From NCBI RefSeq assembly GCF_016908495.1, contig NZ_JAFBDZ010000004.1, positions 62,001 through 126,000 of the forward strand: DNA of 64,000 nucleotides. The letters run 5' to 3'. The DNA is from Rossellomorea pakistanensis (GTDB lineage: Bacteria > Bacillota > Bacilli > Bacillales > Bacillaceae_B). The notes beneath the pieces are model-generated. The model saw nothing but the letters and a program-made list of their open reading frames with translations, did not search any database and had not been told where the DNA came from. Positions 19,176 to 27,759 of the stretch are shown piece after piece; the stretch's first letter is position 1; each line of letters opens with the position of its first letter. A program made the position numbers and the translations under genes.

Positions 19176-19297
19176 GGGCTGTCCTCAAAGGCGTCCAAGA
19201 ACTACTTTATCTGTCCATAGATAGAAGAGTTGTAAGGTATCCTCTATCTATGGGAATTGTAGTTCCTGACATCTTGGTTTAGGGACAGACCTTTTTT
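19176..19297. repeat. Long nested hairpin element, copy B
   Basis: Outer arms GGGCTGTCC (19176) and GGGACAGAC (19282-19290) followed by a run of seven T. Inside are nested pairs GAACTAC/GTAGTTC and CCATAGATAGA/TCTATCTATGG, making one very long stem. It lies just after putP and before the regulator gene, so it can end putP transcription on the plus strand. Best-preserved copy of the family. Confidence 0.8.
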
Positions 19298-19391
19298 TAT
19301 ATTTTCCATGTACAGATGTCAATAATGGCAGTATGATAATGGTTAATACTATTCCATATACTAATCATTATTAAATATAGGAGGGAGCCCT

Positions 19392-20621
19392 TTGAAACAG
19401 TCATTGGAAAAGGTCTTTATGCTGATTGATATTAACGAAATTACCGAAATGGTCAGTAGTTATTTAAAAAAGCCCGTTATCATTGAGGATGATCAGTTTT
19501 CGTTGCTAGCATACAGCTCTTATTATATTGAGCACTTTGATCTGGTCAACCAGCAAACGATTTTTTCAAAGCGGTGGCCTATTCCCATTTTAGAAAAATT
19601 TATGGAAGAAGGAATCGTCGATCAATTGAAAAGCATTCCTGAACCATTTCGTATTGGTCAAATAAAAGAGATTGGCTTAAACCAGCGTGTCGTTGTCAGC
19701 GCAAAAAATAAAGATCAAATATACGGCTATATTTGGGTTCAAGAAACGGATTCAATATTAACGGAAAAGGAATTTAAATTTTTGCATGATGTCTCCTTTC
19801 ATATCGGAAATCTGCTTTATCAGCAAAATCTTCTAAATGCGAGAAAAGATGAAGGAAAAAATCAATTTTACCGAAAAATCATTGAGGAAGTCTATCAAAC
19901 GGAAAATCAAATTAAGATGGAAGCCGCTAACCTTAAAATTATTCTTACAGAAGCCTTTATTGTTAATGTTTTTACTCTAGAGCAAGCGGATGAAGAGATT
20001 TTTGCAGAGCTCATCGATACCGTCCGTCTGTTTGCAAACGCTCTTAGTCAACCAACTCATATATTTACAAATCAATTAGATATCATCGTTCTTATCGGAA
20101 GCAGCTCACCTGCACCAGGAAGCCTTCTAGAGAATGCGAATGAATTAACAAACACTGTCTTAAGCCAATTTAAAAGAGCGGTTGTCTACGCAGGAATCGG
20201 AAACGAATATTTATCCCTGCTTAAACTTCGTAATAGCTACTCAGAAGCACTGGAGGTTATTAAAGCAGCGAAGTTCATCGGGACACCAAGTGAATTTCCT
20301 TTCGAGTATAATAAACTTTCAATATTCCGTTACCTTGAACCGATATCCTTATATAACAAACAGTCAAATTATACGAATGAAGATCTGCTGAAACTACAAG
20401 TGAAAGATAATCAAAGTAATACAAACCTATTGAAAACACTTGAGGTCTATCTATTAAATAACTGTCGCAATAAACCGACAGCCGAACAGCTCTTTATCCA
20501 CCCAAATACATTAAAATACCGATTAAAACAAATCACAGACTTGGCATCGATCGATTTTGAGGATTTCACATCCCGATGCCAGATGTATATTGATTTACAG
20601 CTATTGAAGTGTAAGGGATAG
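19392..20621 (+). CDS. putR: PucR-family transcriptional activator of proline use (PutR-like)
   Basis: A 409-residue regulator starting at TTG 19392 after TAGGAGGGAG. The C-terminal PucR helix-turn-helix domain (about 350-405) includes TAEQLFIHPNTLKYRLKQI. The N-terminal part is a variable sensory region and the middle part (FANALSQ... YAGIGNEY) is the GGDEF-like/CdaR middle domain. In Bacillus the homologue PutR activates putB when proline is present, and gene order putB-putP-putR here supports the same role. A long hairpin element separates it from putP, so it probably has its own promoter. Confidence 0.85.
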   Translation: MKQSLEKVFMLIDINEITEMVSSYLKKPVIIEDDQFSLLAYSSYYIEHFDLVNQQTIFSKRWPIPILEKFMEEGIVDQLKSIPEPFRIGQIKEIGLNQRVVVSAKNKDQIYGYIWVQETDSILTEKEFKFLHDVSFHIGNLLYQQNLLNARKDEGKNQFYRKIIEEVYQTENQIKMEAANLKIILTEAFIVNVFTLEQADEEIFAELIDTVRLFANALSQPTHIFTNQLDIIVLIGSSSPAPGSLLENANELTNTVLSQFKRAVVYAGIGNEYLSLLKLRNSYSEALEVIKAAKFIGTPSEFPFEYNKLSIFRYLEPISLYNKQSNYTNEDLLKLQVKDNQSNTNLLKTLEVYLLNNCRNKPTAEQLFIHPNTLKYRLKQITDLASIDFEDFTSRCQMYIDLQLLKCKG

Positions 20622-20692
20622 GTTACTTTGAAAGTTATGAGGATTTAAAGTGAATTTTGGTATCAGGACACAATCTAGTTAAAGGAATTACC

Positions 20693-20740
20693 AAAAACCC
20701 TGAAATGTGCCGATTACGGCTCTATTTTAGGTTTTTTTTT
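20693..20740 (+). terminator. Terminator after putR; rest of 20622-21093 without genes
   Basis: AAAACC...GGTTTT outer pairing with an inner GCCG/CGGC stem, followed by nine T. It closes the regulator gene. The remaining sequence to 21093 is AT-rich with no open frame, RNA motif or repeat that I can support, apart from a likely promoter region for the next gene. Confidence 0.7.
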
Positions 20741-21093
20741 GGATCAGATGTTAATTTTTTTGTTCTTAAGTATAATACGCTAAATTAAATTTTCTGATTC
20801 TTTTCCAATCGAAAAAAAAGGTATTCCTTTCTGATTAATCATAACACGCAAACAAATGATTACAATTTATTGCTTTCATCCCTCCGCCTTCCCCTATTTA
20901 CACTCCTATCATCAATGGTCTGATCTCCATTAAATCTTCATCATTTATTTCTAATCTACTTAATAAGATAGTCATATAACAACTTACAGAAAACGAATGA
21001 TATGGCTGGTGTTTTAGAAAACTGATTACCCTCTCTTAGCAAAAACAGTTTTTTTCCTATTGTAAGAGCATCTGTAAGACGGGAGGGAAATGG

Positions 21094-22257
21094 ATGGCTA
21101 TCAGGAGTTTCCCAACAAAGAGCAAAATGAAGACATCTCTTCTTGAAATAAAAGAAGAATTAAAGAAAAAAAGCAAACATAAAACGGATTCACTTGTAAA
21201 ATTGAAACTGACAAAGGATGAAAGAAAACTAATTGATGAAATTAAAGAAAAGACGAGACAGTTGAATGTAAATAATGTTACCAGGACACAGGCTTATTTT
21301 GATTTTTATCGACAGCATCCTGAAATCCACTGGGCTTTATTAGGTCATATGGTCTCACGAAATGGCGGCTGGCATATGACAGATTTAAAAGGAGACCTTC
21401 TTACAAGATTGATGTCTGAAAAAGAACAGAAAAACTTCTTTTCATTTTTAGAACGTGGGAACTGGTTAATCTTTCAAGACGTTTTCCCACAATTTTTACT
21501 ATATAAGCAGAGCTTAAAACTTAAGAAAAATCTTTTTTATCTTCTTCCCCACTTAAACGTTTCACGGTTCATGGAAACGATATGGAATAACTTTTGGAAA
21601 AATGGAGACTGCTCAATATTAGCTGTCGCAACCATTATTAATGAACAGAGTTATTTAGAAAAAAGAGTGATTCAAAACCATTATTTCAAAAAAACGGTCT
21701 TAAATACAATTGGTTTTAAACTGTATGATTTCCTGCGCTTTAATCAAATTATTTTTCCATTTTATAAGAACCAAAACACTGAAAAACCTCATTTAATCGG
21801 AGAAACCTTGCAACACTTTGAGTCCCTTCATGAACGAATCATGTTAGGAAAGAGATTATATTCATTACTTTTTCAGCAAAAATCCATTTTCCAAGGTGTG
21901 TTGAATTGGGCTACTAACCATTCCCATACAGGTTCTAGAAATGATTATTGGGATCACTTGTTTCACACTATTAACGAATCATTACCAGGCACCATATACC
22001 GCAAAAGAACAAAAAAGTGCCAGCTAAAAAAAGGAGCAAAGCGTATATATAGTCCTCCATTGCAATTCTCTTGGAAAAATGTTGATCATCAAGAAGCTGA
22101 AAACGGGGACTGGTTTGAAGATTGGAGAATTGCTGATTATTTAATCGAAGAGGAAAAAGAAGTAGGTGGAAAAATTTATGATGATTACTGTAAAACGATT
22201 GAGAAAATCGAACTTGCCATCGTCACAAAAAAAGCAATCTTTCACAGACGGGAGTAA
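21094..22257 (+). CDS. DUF2515 family protein (YppC-like)
   Basis: A 387-residue soluble protein whose start ATG follows GGGAGGGAA. The conserved block HMVSRNGGWHMTDLKG near 88-103 and the INEQSYLEKRVI and SHTGSRNDYWDHLF segments identify the DUF2515 family, found in spore-forming Bacillaceae and of unknown function. The N-terminus is lysine-rich and likely helical. Its last 80 bases overlap the start of the next membrane-protein gene in another frame, which implies translational coupling. Confidence 0.75.
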   Translation: MAIRSFPTKSKMKTSLLEIKEELKKKSKHKTDSLVKLKLTKDERKLIDEIKEKTRQLNVNNVTRTQAYFDFYRQHPEIHWALLGHMVSRNGGWHMTDLKGDLLTRLMSEKEQKNFFSFLERGNWLIFQDVFPQFLLYKQSLKLKKNLFYLLPHLNVSRFMETIWNNFWKNGDCSILAVATIINEQSYLEKRVIQNHYFKKTVLNTIGFKLYDFLRFNQIIFPFYKNQNTEKPHLIGETLQHFESLHERIMLGKRLYSLLFQQKSIFQGVLNWATNHSHTGSRNDYWDHLFHTINESLPGTIYRKRTKKCQLKKGAKRIYSPPLQFSWKNVDHQEAENGDWFEDWRIADYLIEEEKEVGGKIYDDYCKTIEKIELAIVTKKAIFHRRE

Positions 22258-22639
22258 AGATCTTTATGCTTATGGAATCATCGCTCTTTTTTCATCATTA
22301 GTGGGGACTTATTTAGATTTGATTTTTGTAGGAAAGGGCATGTATCACTTTCCCGTGAGGCTTTTCCCTGAAATTTTTCCGATTAATATTTTGTTTACGT
22401 TACTCATCCTCCCTCTCTTCACCGTCTTCTTTTTATTTGTTGCGAAAAGAATTCAGCCAGTTTCACGTTTTATCATGATCCTTATGATTAGTTTTATCAT
22501 AGTTTTGATCGAACAAATTACCGAGCAATTTGGGTGGTTTATCCATCATAAGGAATGGAAGCATTCTTATTCTTTTTGGGGGTATATGTTTTTTTTATTT
22601 GGTGTTTGGAAGATTTATTTTTTCCTTTCGAGAAAGTAA
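22178..22639 (+). CDS. CBO0543-type small polytopic membrane protein
   Basis: A 153-residue membrane protein. Tandem ATGs at 22178 and 22181 follow TAGGTGG at eight bases, a better site than the ATG 12 bases earlier. About four hydrophobic spans start near residue 30 after a basic N-terminus, and the pattern (GTYLDLIFVGKGMYHFP, EQITEQFGWF) matches the CBO0543 family known from clostridia and bacilli, function unknown. The start lies inside the DUF2515 gene (80-base overlap), so the two are probably co-translated. Confidence 0.7.
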   Translation: MMITVKRLRKSNLPSSQKKQSFTDGSKDLYAYGIIALFSSLVGTYLDLIFVGKGMYHFPVRLFPEIFPINILFTLLILPLFTVFFLFVAKRIQPVSRFIMILMISFIIVLIEQITEQFGWFIHHKEWKHSYSFWGYMFFLFGVWKIYFFLSRK

Positions 22640-22674
22640 AACGAGAATTTTTTGATTCTTAATCTCCTATAACG

Positions 22675-22756
22675 AGGCTGTCCTAAAAGTGAACAGGAAC
22701 CATATGTTGACCATAGATGAAGATACTCCTCTAGTCATTGAATTAAGGACAGCCCT
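22675..22756. repeat. Long nested hairpin element, copy C (short)
   Basis: Arms AGGCTGTCCT (22675-22684) and AAGGACAGCC (22745-22754). The inner part keeps CAGGAACCA and CCATAGATGA, shared with copies B and D, but the inner right-hand arms are eroded. It lies between two convergent genes and can serve as a bidirectional terminator. Confidence 0.7.
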
Positions 22757-22762
22757 ACATTT

Positions 22763-23308
22763 TTATTCATAATATAAAATTTTATAGGTTGGCACTATAA
22801 CCCCATTCTCGTATTTTTTTAAACTTCTTAATTCCAAATGGATTTGCTTTTTACTGGATCCAAAAAGTGGAATTCCATCACCTATCAAAACAGGATTGAC
22901 TTTTAAAATTAAGGTATCAATCAATTGATGATCCAAAAGCGAACCAGCCAGTTGTCCACCGCCACAAAGCCAGATTTTTTGGTCTGTATTCTGTTTAAGC
23001 TTCTTGATAAACTCGGCAGCATCCGTCTTTACTAATTCCACTTCATCATTAGACTCAAAATCCATTGTTTTGGAGAAAATATAGTGTTTTAGCCCTTTAT
23101 ATCCCGGTTCGCCTGGCTTTAAACCGTATTGAAATCCCCACTCATACGTCTTACCTCCCATTAAAACGGCATCATATTGCTGAATCGCCGAAATAAAGTC
23201 TGAAGCATGATCACCTTCATAAAAGAAAATCGATTGGTCTGCAACGCCACTTGGATCAGCAATAAAATGATCAACAGTTGTAGCTACATGGTATATTAAC
23301 TCAGTCAT
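22763..23308 (-). CDS. Dihydrofolate reductase-like / RibD C-terminal domain protein
   Basis: A 181-residue protein of the RibD_C (bacterial bifunctional deaminase-reductase C-terminal) family, often annotated as dihydrofolate-reductase-like. Visible features: MGGKTYEWG, KIWLCGGGQLAGSLLDHQLIDTL with the glycine-rich NADPH-binding stretch, and NPVLIGDGIPLFG. It lacks the deaminase domain, so it is not a full riboflavin enzyme; these stand-alone reductases act on unknown pterin- or other substrates. The ATG follows AAAGGAG at nine bases. A hairpin plus T run lies in its upstream region. Confidence 0.8.
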   Translation of the reverse strand: MTELIYHVATTVDHFIADPSGVADQSIFFYEGDHASDFISAIQQYDAVLMGGKTYEWGFQYGLKPGEPGYKGLKHYIFSKTMDFESNDEVELVKTDAAEFIKKLKQNTDQKIWLCGGGQLAGSLLDHQLIDTLILKVNPVLIGDGIPLFGSSKKQIHLELRSLKKYENGVIVPTYKILYYE

Positions 23309-23390
23309 TTAAGGTTCGCTCCTTTACATTATAATAGGTTAAGGAATTAATTTGATTTTTTAAAAGATTACTATTCTAATAACCCCAAAA

Positions 23391-23424
23391 CAAAAACCTC
23401 CTTATCCACTTTTCAGATAGGAGG
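23391..23424 (-). terminator. Terminator-like hairpin upstream of the RibD-like gene
   Basis: On the minus strand CCTCCTATC pairs with GATAAGGAGG (one bulge) and is followed by TTTTTGTTTT; the plus strand has no T run. It lies about 85 bases upstream of the RibD-like start. No minus-strand gene is visible between it and the divergent acetyltransferase gene, so it is either an attenuator or the end of an unseen transcript. A second stem, CAAAAGGG/CCCTTTTG, lies around 23443-23467. Nothing else can be supported in 23309-23749 apart from promoter space. Confidence 0.5.
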
Positions 23425-23749
23425 CTGGGCAGAAATCATTACAAAAGGGCACAATATAACCCTTTTGGCGTTAAATTAGTATTCATTCAAAAAGCCCATA
23501 CTAATCCTATCAAGAAAAATGTTAGTGTATAAACTACAAACAAATTTTCTATAAAGAATGGATTAGTTGATCATCGGCTTTTGTCACCCTTTTCATTTTA
23601 TTGGTTAATACTACGATATATTGTAATATTATTCAATGAATTATATTCTATTCTCCATTAATATATAACAATGAATTCCGATAAAGCTCTACTAAATCAA
23701 GTAACTAGTTAATTAGAAAAGTATAAACTTTTAAATGAGGTGATTAAAA

Positions 23750-24262
23750 ATGAAGGTAATGGAAACTGATCGATTGATCATTCGTTGGTTATCAATTGAT
23801 GATGCTTCGTTTATTCTCCGGCTTTTAAATGATCCTTCATGGTTACGTTTCATAGGTGACAAAGGTGTAGGAACCTTAGAAGACGCTAGAAACTATATTT
23901 TAACAGGACCAATGGATATGTATTCCCGACTAGGCTTTGGTCTTTATTTGACCGAGCTCAAGGAGGAAAAAATGCCGATTGGAATTTGCGGATTAATTAA
24001 AAGAGATTCTTTGGAAGATGTCGATATCGGCTTTGCTTTTCTATCAAAATTTCAATCTAAAGGCTATGCCTATGAGGCCGCTGTTGCTACTTTGGGATAT
24101 GGAATCAATCAGCTTGGCCTTAAACGAATTGTGGCGATCACATCTAAGGACAATCATGATTCATCCAGGCTTCTAGAAAAGATCGGGATGGCATATGACC
24201 GAAACATAATACTGCCGGGTGAAACAGAAGAGCTTAAATTGTTTACATCTAAATCTAAATAG
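23750..24262 (+). CDS. GNAT N-acetyltransferase (RimJ/RimL type)
   Basis: A 170-residue acetyltransferase opening with METDRLIIRWLSIDDASFILRLLND, the standard RimJ/RimL start. The acetyl-CoA pyrophosphate-loop region is around FQSKGYAYEAAVATLGYG, and SRLLEKIGM is the usual C-terminal strand-helix. The ATG follows GAGGTGATT. Acceptor unknown: proteins of this group acetylate ribosomal proteins, amino acids or small amines. It is a single gene. Confidence 0.85.
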   Translation: MKVMETDRLIIRWLSIDDASFILRLLNDPSWLRFIGDKGVGTLEDARNYILTGPMDMYSRLGFGLYLTELKEEKMPIGICGLIKRDSLEDVDIGFAFLSKFQSKGYAYEAAVATLGYGINQLGLKRIVAITSKDNHDSSRLLEKIGMAYDRNIILPGETEELKLFTSKSK

Positions 24263-24344
24263 AGCTAAGGACAGGAAATAAGAATATTTAAATTGATAAA
24301 GCTTCTAATAGAGAATTGGGCTTTCATAAGTAAATAAATCCTAA

Positions 24345-24977
24345 CTATATCACAAGTATACTGTATGCAAATAAGTATTGTGCACTGAAATAAGTCACCA
24401 TTACGATGGGATGACCTAAGCGAAAAGGCCGAACAAAACGATCCCAAGCGAGGACAGCATCAGAGATGTAAAATAACAGTGCAGCTGAGAAGACTATGCC
24501 CTGACCGATGCCTACTGCTTCCCATAACATCAATGAAATGACGGCAATGTAAAGGACTACAGGTAGTAGCATGGTTTTTCCACTTTGTTTAATAATGCCT
24601 GGCTTTAAAATAAAAAAATACAAGACTGCTAGAATAAGCAATATGGTTGTCGAGACAATAGAAGGACTACCACCTGTTTCTGTAAGAATGGCCGCGATAT
24701 AACAGATGTGAGCTATAAAAAAAGAGATCAGTCCTTGTAAAAAGCGGTCGCTCGGCAACATCAGAAATACATCACCACAAACAGAGAAACATAAACCAAT
24801 TACAATCCAAACACCATAGCTTGATGTAAAGCCATCAGTTAAAAGAGCAAACCAAATAATCAGCGCCATAGTTAAAGGCTTAAGAATATACATCGAATAC
24901 GTGGATCTCATTTTTAGAGCGTATAAGTACCCTAAACCAGAGCATAAAATTAGAATGGAAAGCCATATAAAACCCAT
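24345..24977 (-). CDS. Lysoplasmalogenase family membrane protein (YhhN/TMEM86)
   Basis: A 210-residue protein with about eight spans. The conserved family residues are visible in LKPLTMALII, CGDVFLMLPSD and FIAHICYIAAIL, and in the C-terminal SDAVLAWDRFVRPF. Characterised YhhN/TMEM86B members hydrolyse the vinyl-ether bond of lysoplasmalogens; whether this organism has plasmalogens is not known, so the substrate is uncertain. The ATG follows AGAGGG. It is a single gene converging with the acetyltransferase gene. Confidence 0.8.
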   Translation of the reverse strand: MGFIWLSILILCSGLGYLYALKMRSTYSMYILKPLTMALIIWFALLTDGFTSSYGVWIVIGLCFSVCGDVFLMLPSDRFLQGLISFFIAHICYIAAILTETGGSPSIVSTTILLILAVLYFFILKPGIIKQSGKTMLLPVVLYIAVISLMLWEAVGIGQGIVFSAALLFYISDAVLAWDRFVRPFRLGHPIVMVTYFSAQYLFAYSILVI

Positions 24978-25037
24978 AGAAATTCCCTCTTTCTAAAAAA
25001 TAGCACTTGTACCTATTGAAACGAGCGATTTCATCCA

Positions 25038-25511
25038 TTATTTATGTTTACATTCATACTCCATTTTCAAAAATTCAAAACGGCTTCCATTTGTATCTTG
25101 CATGAAAATCTCAACCGGTTTAAACCCTGCTTTCTCATACACTTTTATTGCTCTTTGATTAAAAGTTGCAACAGAAAGTGTCATTTTTTGTGGGTTAAAT
25201 TTTGACACAGCATATTTCAACCCTGCTTTTAGAAAGTTAAAACCATAGCCTCTCCCTGTCCATTCAGGTTTAATTCCTAAACCAATATCAACGGAATGAT
25301 CCTTGTCTTCATTAAAGCTAAAGAATCCAATGATTTGATTTTCTTTCTTTACAACATAATAAGCATGCCCGCGTCCCTTTGGGTCTAAAAATTCTGCTAA
25401 ATCTTCTGGGTCAGCTTCGAAATCATAAAAAGAATATTCTCCATCGTAGTGCCAATGATAAGCAATATCTTCGGCTTGCGTTTGTGACATTTTAATAAAT
25501 TCGTAACTCAT
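25038..25511 (-). CDS. GNAT N-acetyltransferase
   Basis: A 157-residue single-domain acetyltransferase. Strand 4 and the CoA loop are in IGLGIKPEWTGRGYGFNFLKAGL (R/Q-x-x-G-x-G/A as GRGYG), and FNQRAIKVYEKAGFKPV is the C-terminal motif shared by RimI-like members. The ATG follows GGGAG. It is separated by 13 bases from a small upstream membrane-protein gene in the same direction, so they may be co-transcribed. The acceptor is unknown. Confidence 0.85.
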   Translation of the reverse strand: MSYEFIKMSQTQAEDIAYHWHYDGEYSFYDFEADPEDLAEFLDPKGRGHAYYVVKKENQIIGFFSFNEDKDHSVDIGLGIKPEWTGRGYGFNFLKAGLKYAVSKFNPQKMTLSVATFNQRAIKVYEKAGFKPVEIFMQDTNGSRFEFLKMEYECKHK

Positions 25512-25524
25512 ATAGATCTCCCTT

Positions 25525-25737
25525 TTAATTTTTATCTTTATTGTGATTTCTCCTAATAACTTCTTTTATAAATAGGATTATAAATACAAAATATGAACAA
25601 ACAAAAATCATACTTAGCCAGGATAAATGTAATAAAAAGTTATTGATCTGGTCCGAAACTAGTATAAAAAAGAATGCATTTACTAAAATCTTTTGATATT
25701 TGCTTTGATTGCTAGCATCTTCAAATAATAAGCCCAA
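25525..25737 (-). CDS. Small hypothetical membrane protein (70 aa)
   Basis: The start is TTG at 25735-25737, supported by GAGGTGAAACA just upstream. The product has two hydrophobic stretches (about 17-35 and 40-60) and a basic, lysine/asparagine-rich tail, consistent with a two-span membrane protein. I do not recognise a family. It is probably the first gene of a two-gene unit with the downstream acetyltransferase. Confidence 0.55.
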   Translation of the reverse strand: MGLLFEDASNQSKYQKILVNAFFFILVSDQINNFLLHLSWLSMIFVCSYFVFIILFIKEVIRRNHNKDKN

Positions 25738-25797
25738 TGTTTCACCTCGTTTAAAAGTCTATTTCTATTTCAATTCTTAGAAATTCAGAAGAGAATA

Positions 25798-26352
25798 CTA
25801 TTCTATTAATAATCGCTTAGAAAATATGATCGGAGCATTGATACATTTGTTATTTTCATCAACTAATTCTATCAAAGCAACCTCTATTATTTTTCCGTAG
25901 ATTACGTCGCTTCTTTTTAAACAAAAATGGAATGCCTCTGATAGCTTTTCAGGAGATAATCTATTGGCTAAAGTACAATGCGGAATCCATTTCCCGGGTA
26001 AATATAACGAATTAGCCTTGCCATTAAACTCGTTAAAATGTTCATGGTGATATGTATGAAATTCAATCAATTCTGATGTTACAGTTGGAGAATAGAATAG
26101 AGTACCATAATTTAAAAACGAACCAATTGTATTGAAGGTGATATCAATACTCATTTTATGATCATAAAACGAATCCATTCTTTTGGTATATTCACTTATG
26201 TCTAAATTGGAGTAATTCCCTAATGTAATATGTGGTCTTCCATCTTTCACTTCTTCTGTATAGGAGGAAATTGAATTTTCGCATAATTCTCCCCATATCC
26301 CTTTAATGATTTTTTCAGTGTTCTCATCGAACAGAGCTATAACCCAATACAC
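25798..26352 (-). CDS. 2H phosphoesterase / 2'-5' RNA ligase family protein
   Basis: A 184-residue protein with the two HxT signatures of the 2H superfamily: PHITL at 40-44 and PHCTL near 130. These bacterial proteins (LigT/YjcG-like) act as RNA 2',3'-cyclic phosphodiesterases or ligases. The start is GTG at 26350-26352, with AAAGGTGG seven bases upstream. No operon partner is apparent. Confidence 0.8.
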   Translation of the reverse strand: MYWVIALFDENTEKIIKGIWGELCENSISSYTEEVKDGRPHITLGNYSNLDISEYTKRMDSFYDHKMSIDITFNTIGSFLNYGTLFYSPTVTSELIEFHTYHHEHFNEFNGKANSLYLPGKWIPHCTLANRLSPEKLSEAFHFCLKRSDVIYGKIIEVALIELVDENNKCINAPIIFSKRLLIE

Positions 26353-26414
26353 GCTTTAACCACCTTTCATTTTACTCAAATACAATTATTTCAAATTAAG
26401 GTGAAATACTCAAT

Positions 26415-26622
26415 CTTTTTCCAATTATATGATTATTATCATGGCAACATTGAGCTCTTTTCTTACCACCATTTCGGCTTATACGTGTTTCATGTCATCA
26501 AAGTACTCTATTAAATACATCATTTCAGCTTCCGCGTATTTTCATGGCAACAAAATCCTCTTATAAAGACGTCATTCGAACTTTCACACTATTTCACAGC
26601 TTCAACCGACATCACTGAGCAC
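26415..26622. repeat. Degenerate 52-bp tandem repeat, locus 1
   Basis: Three units begin at 26467, 26519 and 26571, each 52 bases apart, with a more eroded unit before them. Shared core: TCATTTC-GCTT near the start and TTTCATG--A-CAAA in the middle. The same unit recurs at 61215-61510. The period is not a multiple of three, which argues against coding. The rest of 26353-26799 holds only a terminator. Confidence 0.65.
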
Positions 26623-26706
26623 TCCTCTATCCTTAACTCACAAAAATTTATCATGAATCATTCATACAGCCATCTGTATTTCCCAGTACACCTGTTTAGG
26701 AAACCT

Positions 26707-26744
26707 AAAAATGCACAGGACCTTGTAGTTTCCTGTGCATTTTT
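26707..26744 (-). terminator. Terminator of the SRPBCC gene
   Basis: Perfect 14-base arms AAAAATGCACAGGA and TCCTGTGCATTTTT around a ten-base loop, about 55 bases past the SRPBCC stop codon. The stem is flanked by A and T runs, so it can work in both directions. Confidence 0.85.
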
Positions 26745-26799
26745 ACAATGAAAAGCCATAAATTAAGTTTATTTTTCTATTCTATTAACAGCAACCACT

Positions 26800-27324
26800 T
26801 TACTGAATTTCTTTCAAATAGTCGTCTAGGCAGCTGTATTGTGAGGCAGTACCTTCGACTACACCCATTTCCATGATTTGCTGAAGGGTCTCAACGGATG
26901 CAAATTGAGTACGCGTAATAAGCTTTGTCTTACCTTCGTGTTTTTCGAATTCCATCGTAATCAACATCTTCGGCATGTCACCGACAGCATTCCCTTCCTC
27001 ATCGGCAAATGAATCCGTGTAGACAATTTTCTCTGGTACCACGATTTCATGATAAACGGCTTTCCCCCAAGATTCTTGACCATAAAAATCTCCTTGGTTC
27101 TTATCTGTGCACCGCATACAATAATGCCATACACCGTTAGGCTTAAACTCAAACTGGCGATTTTCGGTTTGCCACCCGCTAGGTCCCCACCAGTTCGCCA
27201 AATGTTCCGGTTCTGAATAAGCCTTGAATACCAGATCCCGCGGTGCGTCGAAAATCCTTTCGATGATCAGAACTCGCCCATCAACTTTCGTTTTCAGATT
27301 GTTGCTTACTTTGTTTTCGGACAT
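26800..27324 (-). CDS. SRPBCC / AHSA1 domain protein
   Basis: A 174-residue protein of the START/AHSA1 fold. The start at 27322-27324 follows TTAGGGGGAAATGAA; the frame continues 11 codons upstream without a site. Characteristic segments: IERIFDAPRDLVFKAYSEPEHLANWWGP near the N-terminus and ITRTQFAS near the C-terminus. Function of such proteins is mostly unknown; they may bind hydrophobic ligands. It lies about 100 bases downstream of an ArsR regulator in the same direction, a very common pairing, so it is probably co-regulated by it. Confidence 0.85.
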   Translation of the reverse strand: MSENKVSNNLKTKVDGRVLIIERIFDAPRDLVFKAYSEPEHLANWWGPSGWQTENRQFEFKPNGVWHYCMRCTDKNQGDFYGQESWGKAVYHEIVVPEKIVYTDSFADEEGNAVGDMPKMLITMEFEKHEGKTKLITRTQFASVETLQQIMEMGVVEGTASQYSCLDDYLKEIQ

Positions 27325-27423
27325 TTCATTTCCCCCTAAATAAAATTTGAATTGCATGATTAAAATGAAACCATCCTCCTGAATAATTTGGAATTGCCGT
27401 GTTTACTTACTGCAGCCAATTCC

Positions 27424-27753
27424 TCAATCGCCTTGTTTCTTTTCCTTTCCTTGTAGTTCCAGTAGGTAATCGTCCAATCGATTGAATCTTTCATCCCATA
27501 TATTGCGGAAGGTTTCCAGCCAGGCGTCTAGCTTTTTAAGTGGCTGGGGCCGCAGCTTGTAGATTCTTCGGTTGGCAATTGGGTGTACTTCGACAAGTTC
27601 AGCATCACTAAGTACGCGGAGATGCTTGGAAACTTGAGGCTGGCGAAGCCGAAGTTGATCGGCGATTTCTCCCACTGTAAGGGGTCCATCACGCAAGAGT
27701 TCAATAATGTGTAAGCGGTTAGGTTCGGCAAGAGCACTCAAAATTTTCTCCAT
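27424..27753 (-). CDS. ArsR/SmtB-family transcriptional repressor
   Basis: A 109-residue winged-helix regulator from the ATG at 27751-27753 (MEKILSALAEPNRLHII). The helix-turn-helix is GEIADQLRLRQPQVSKHLRVL and the wing is EVHPIANRRIYKL. It lacks the ELCVC metal-binding motif of ArsR itself, so it senses something else or is ligand-free. No ribosome-binding site is visible before this ATG; instead a promoter (TTGACA, 18 bases, TATATT) ends six bases upstream, suggesting a leaderless message. It precedes an SRPBCC gene, its likely target. Confidence 0.85.
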   Translation of the reverse strand: MEKILSALAEPNRLHIIELLRDGPLTVGEIADQLRLRQPQVSKHLRVLSDAELVEVHPIANRRIYKLRPQPLKKLDAWLETFRNIWDERFNRLDDYLLELQGKEKKQGD

Positions 27754-27759
27754 ACACTG

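Noticed and set aside
23443..23467. Riboswitch upstream of the RibD-like gene
   Set aside because: The stems do not match any aptamer consensus I know (no FMN, SAM, TPP or THF core).
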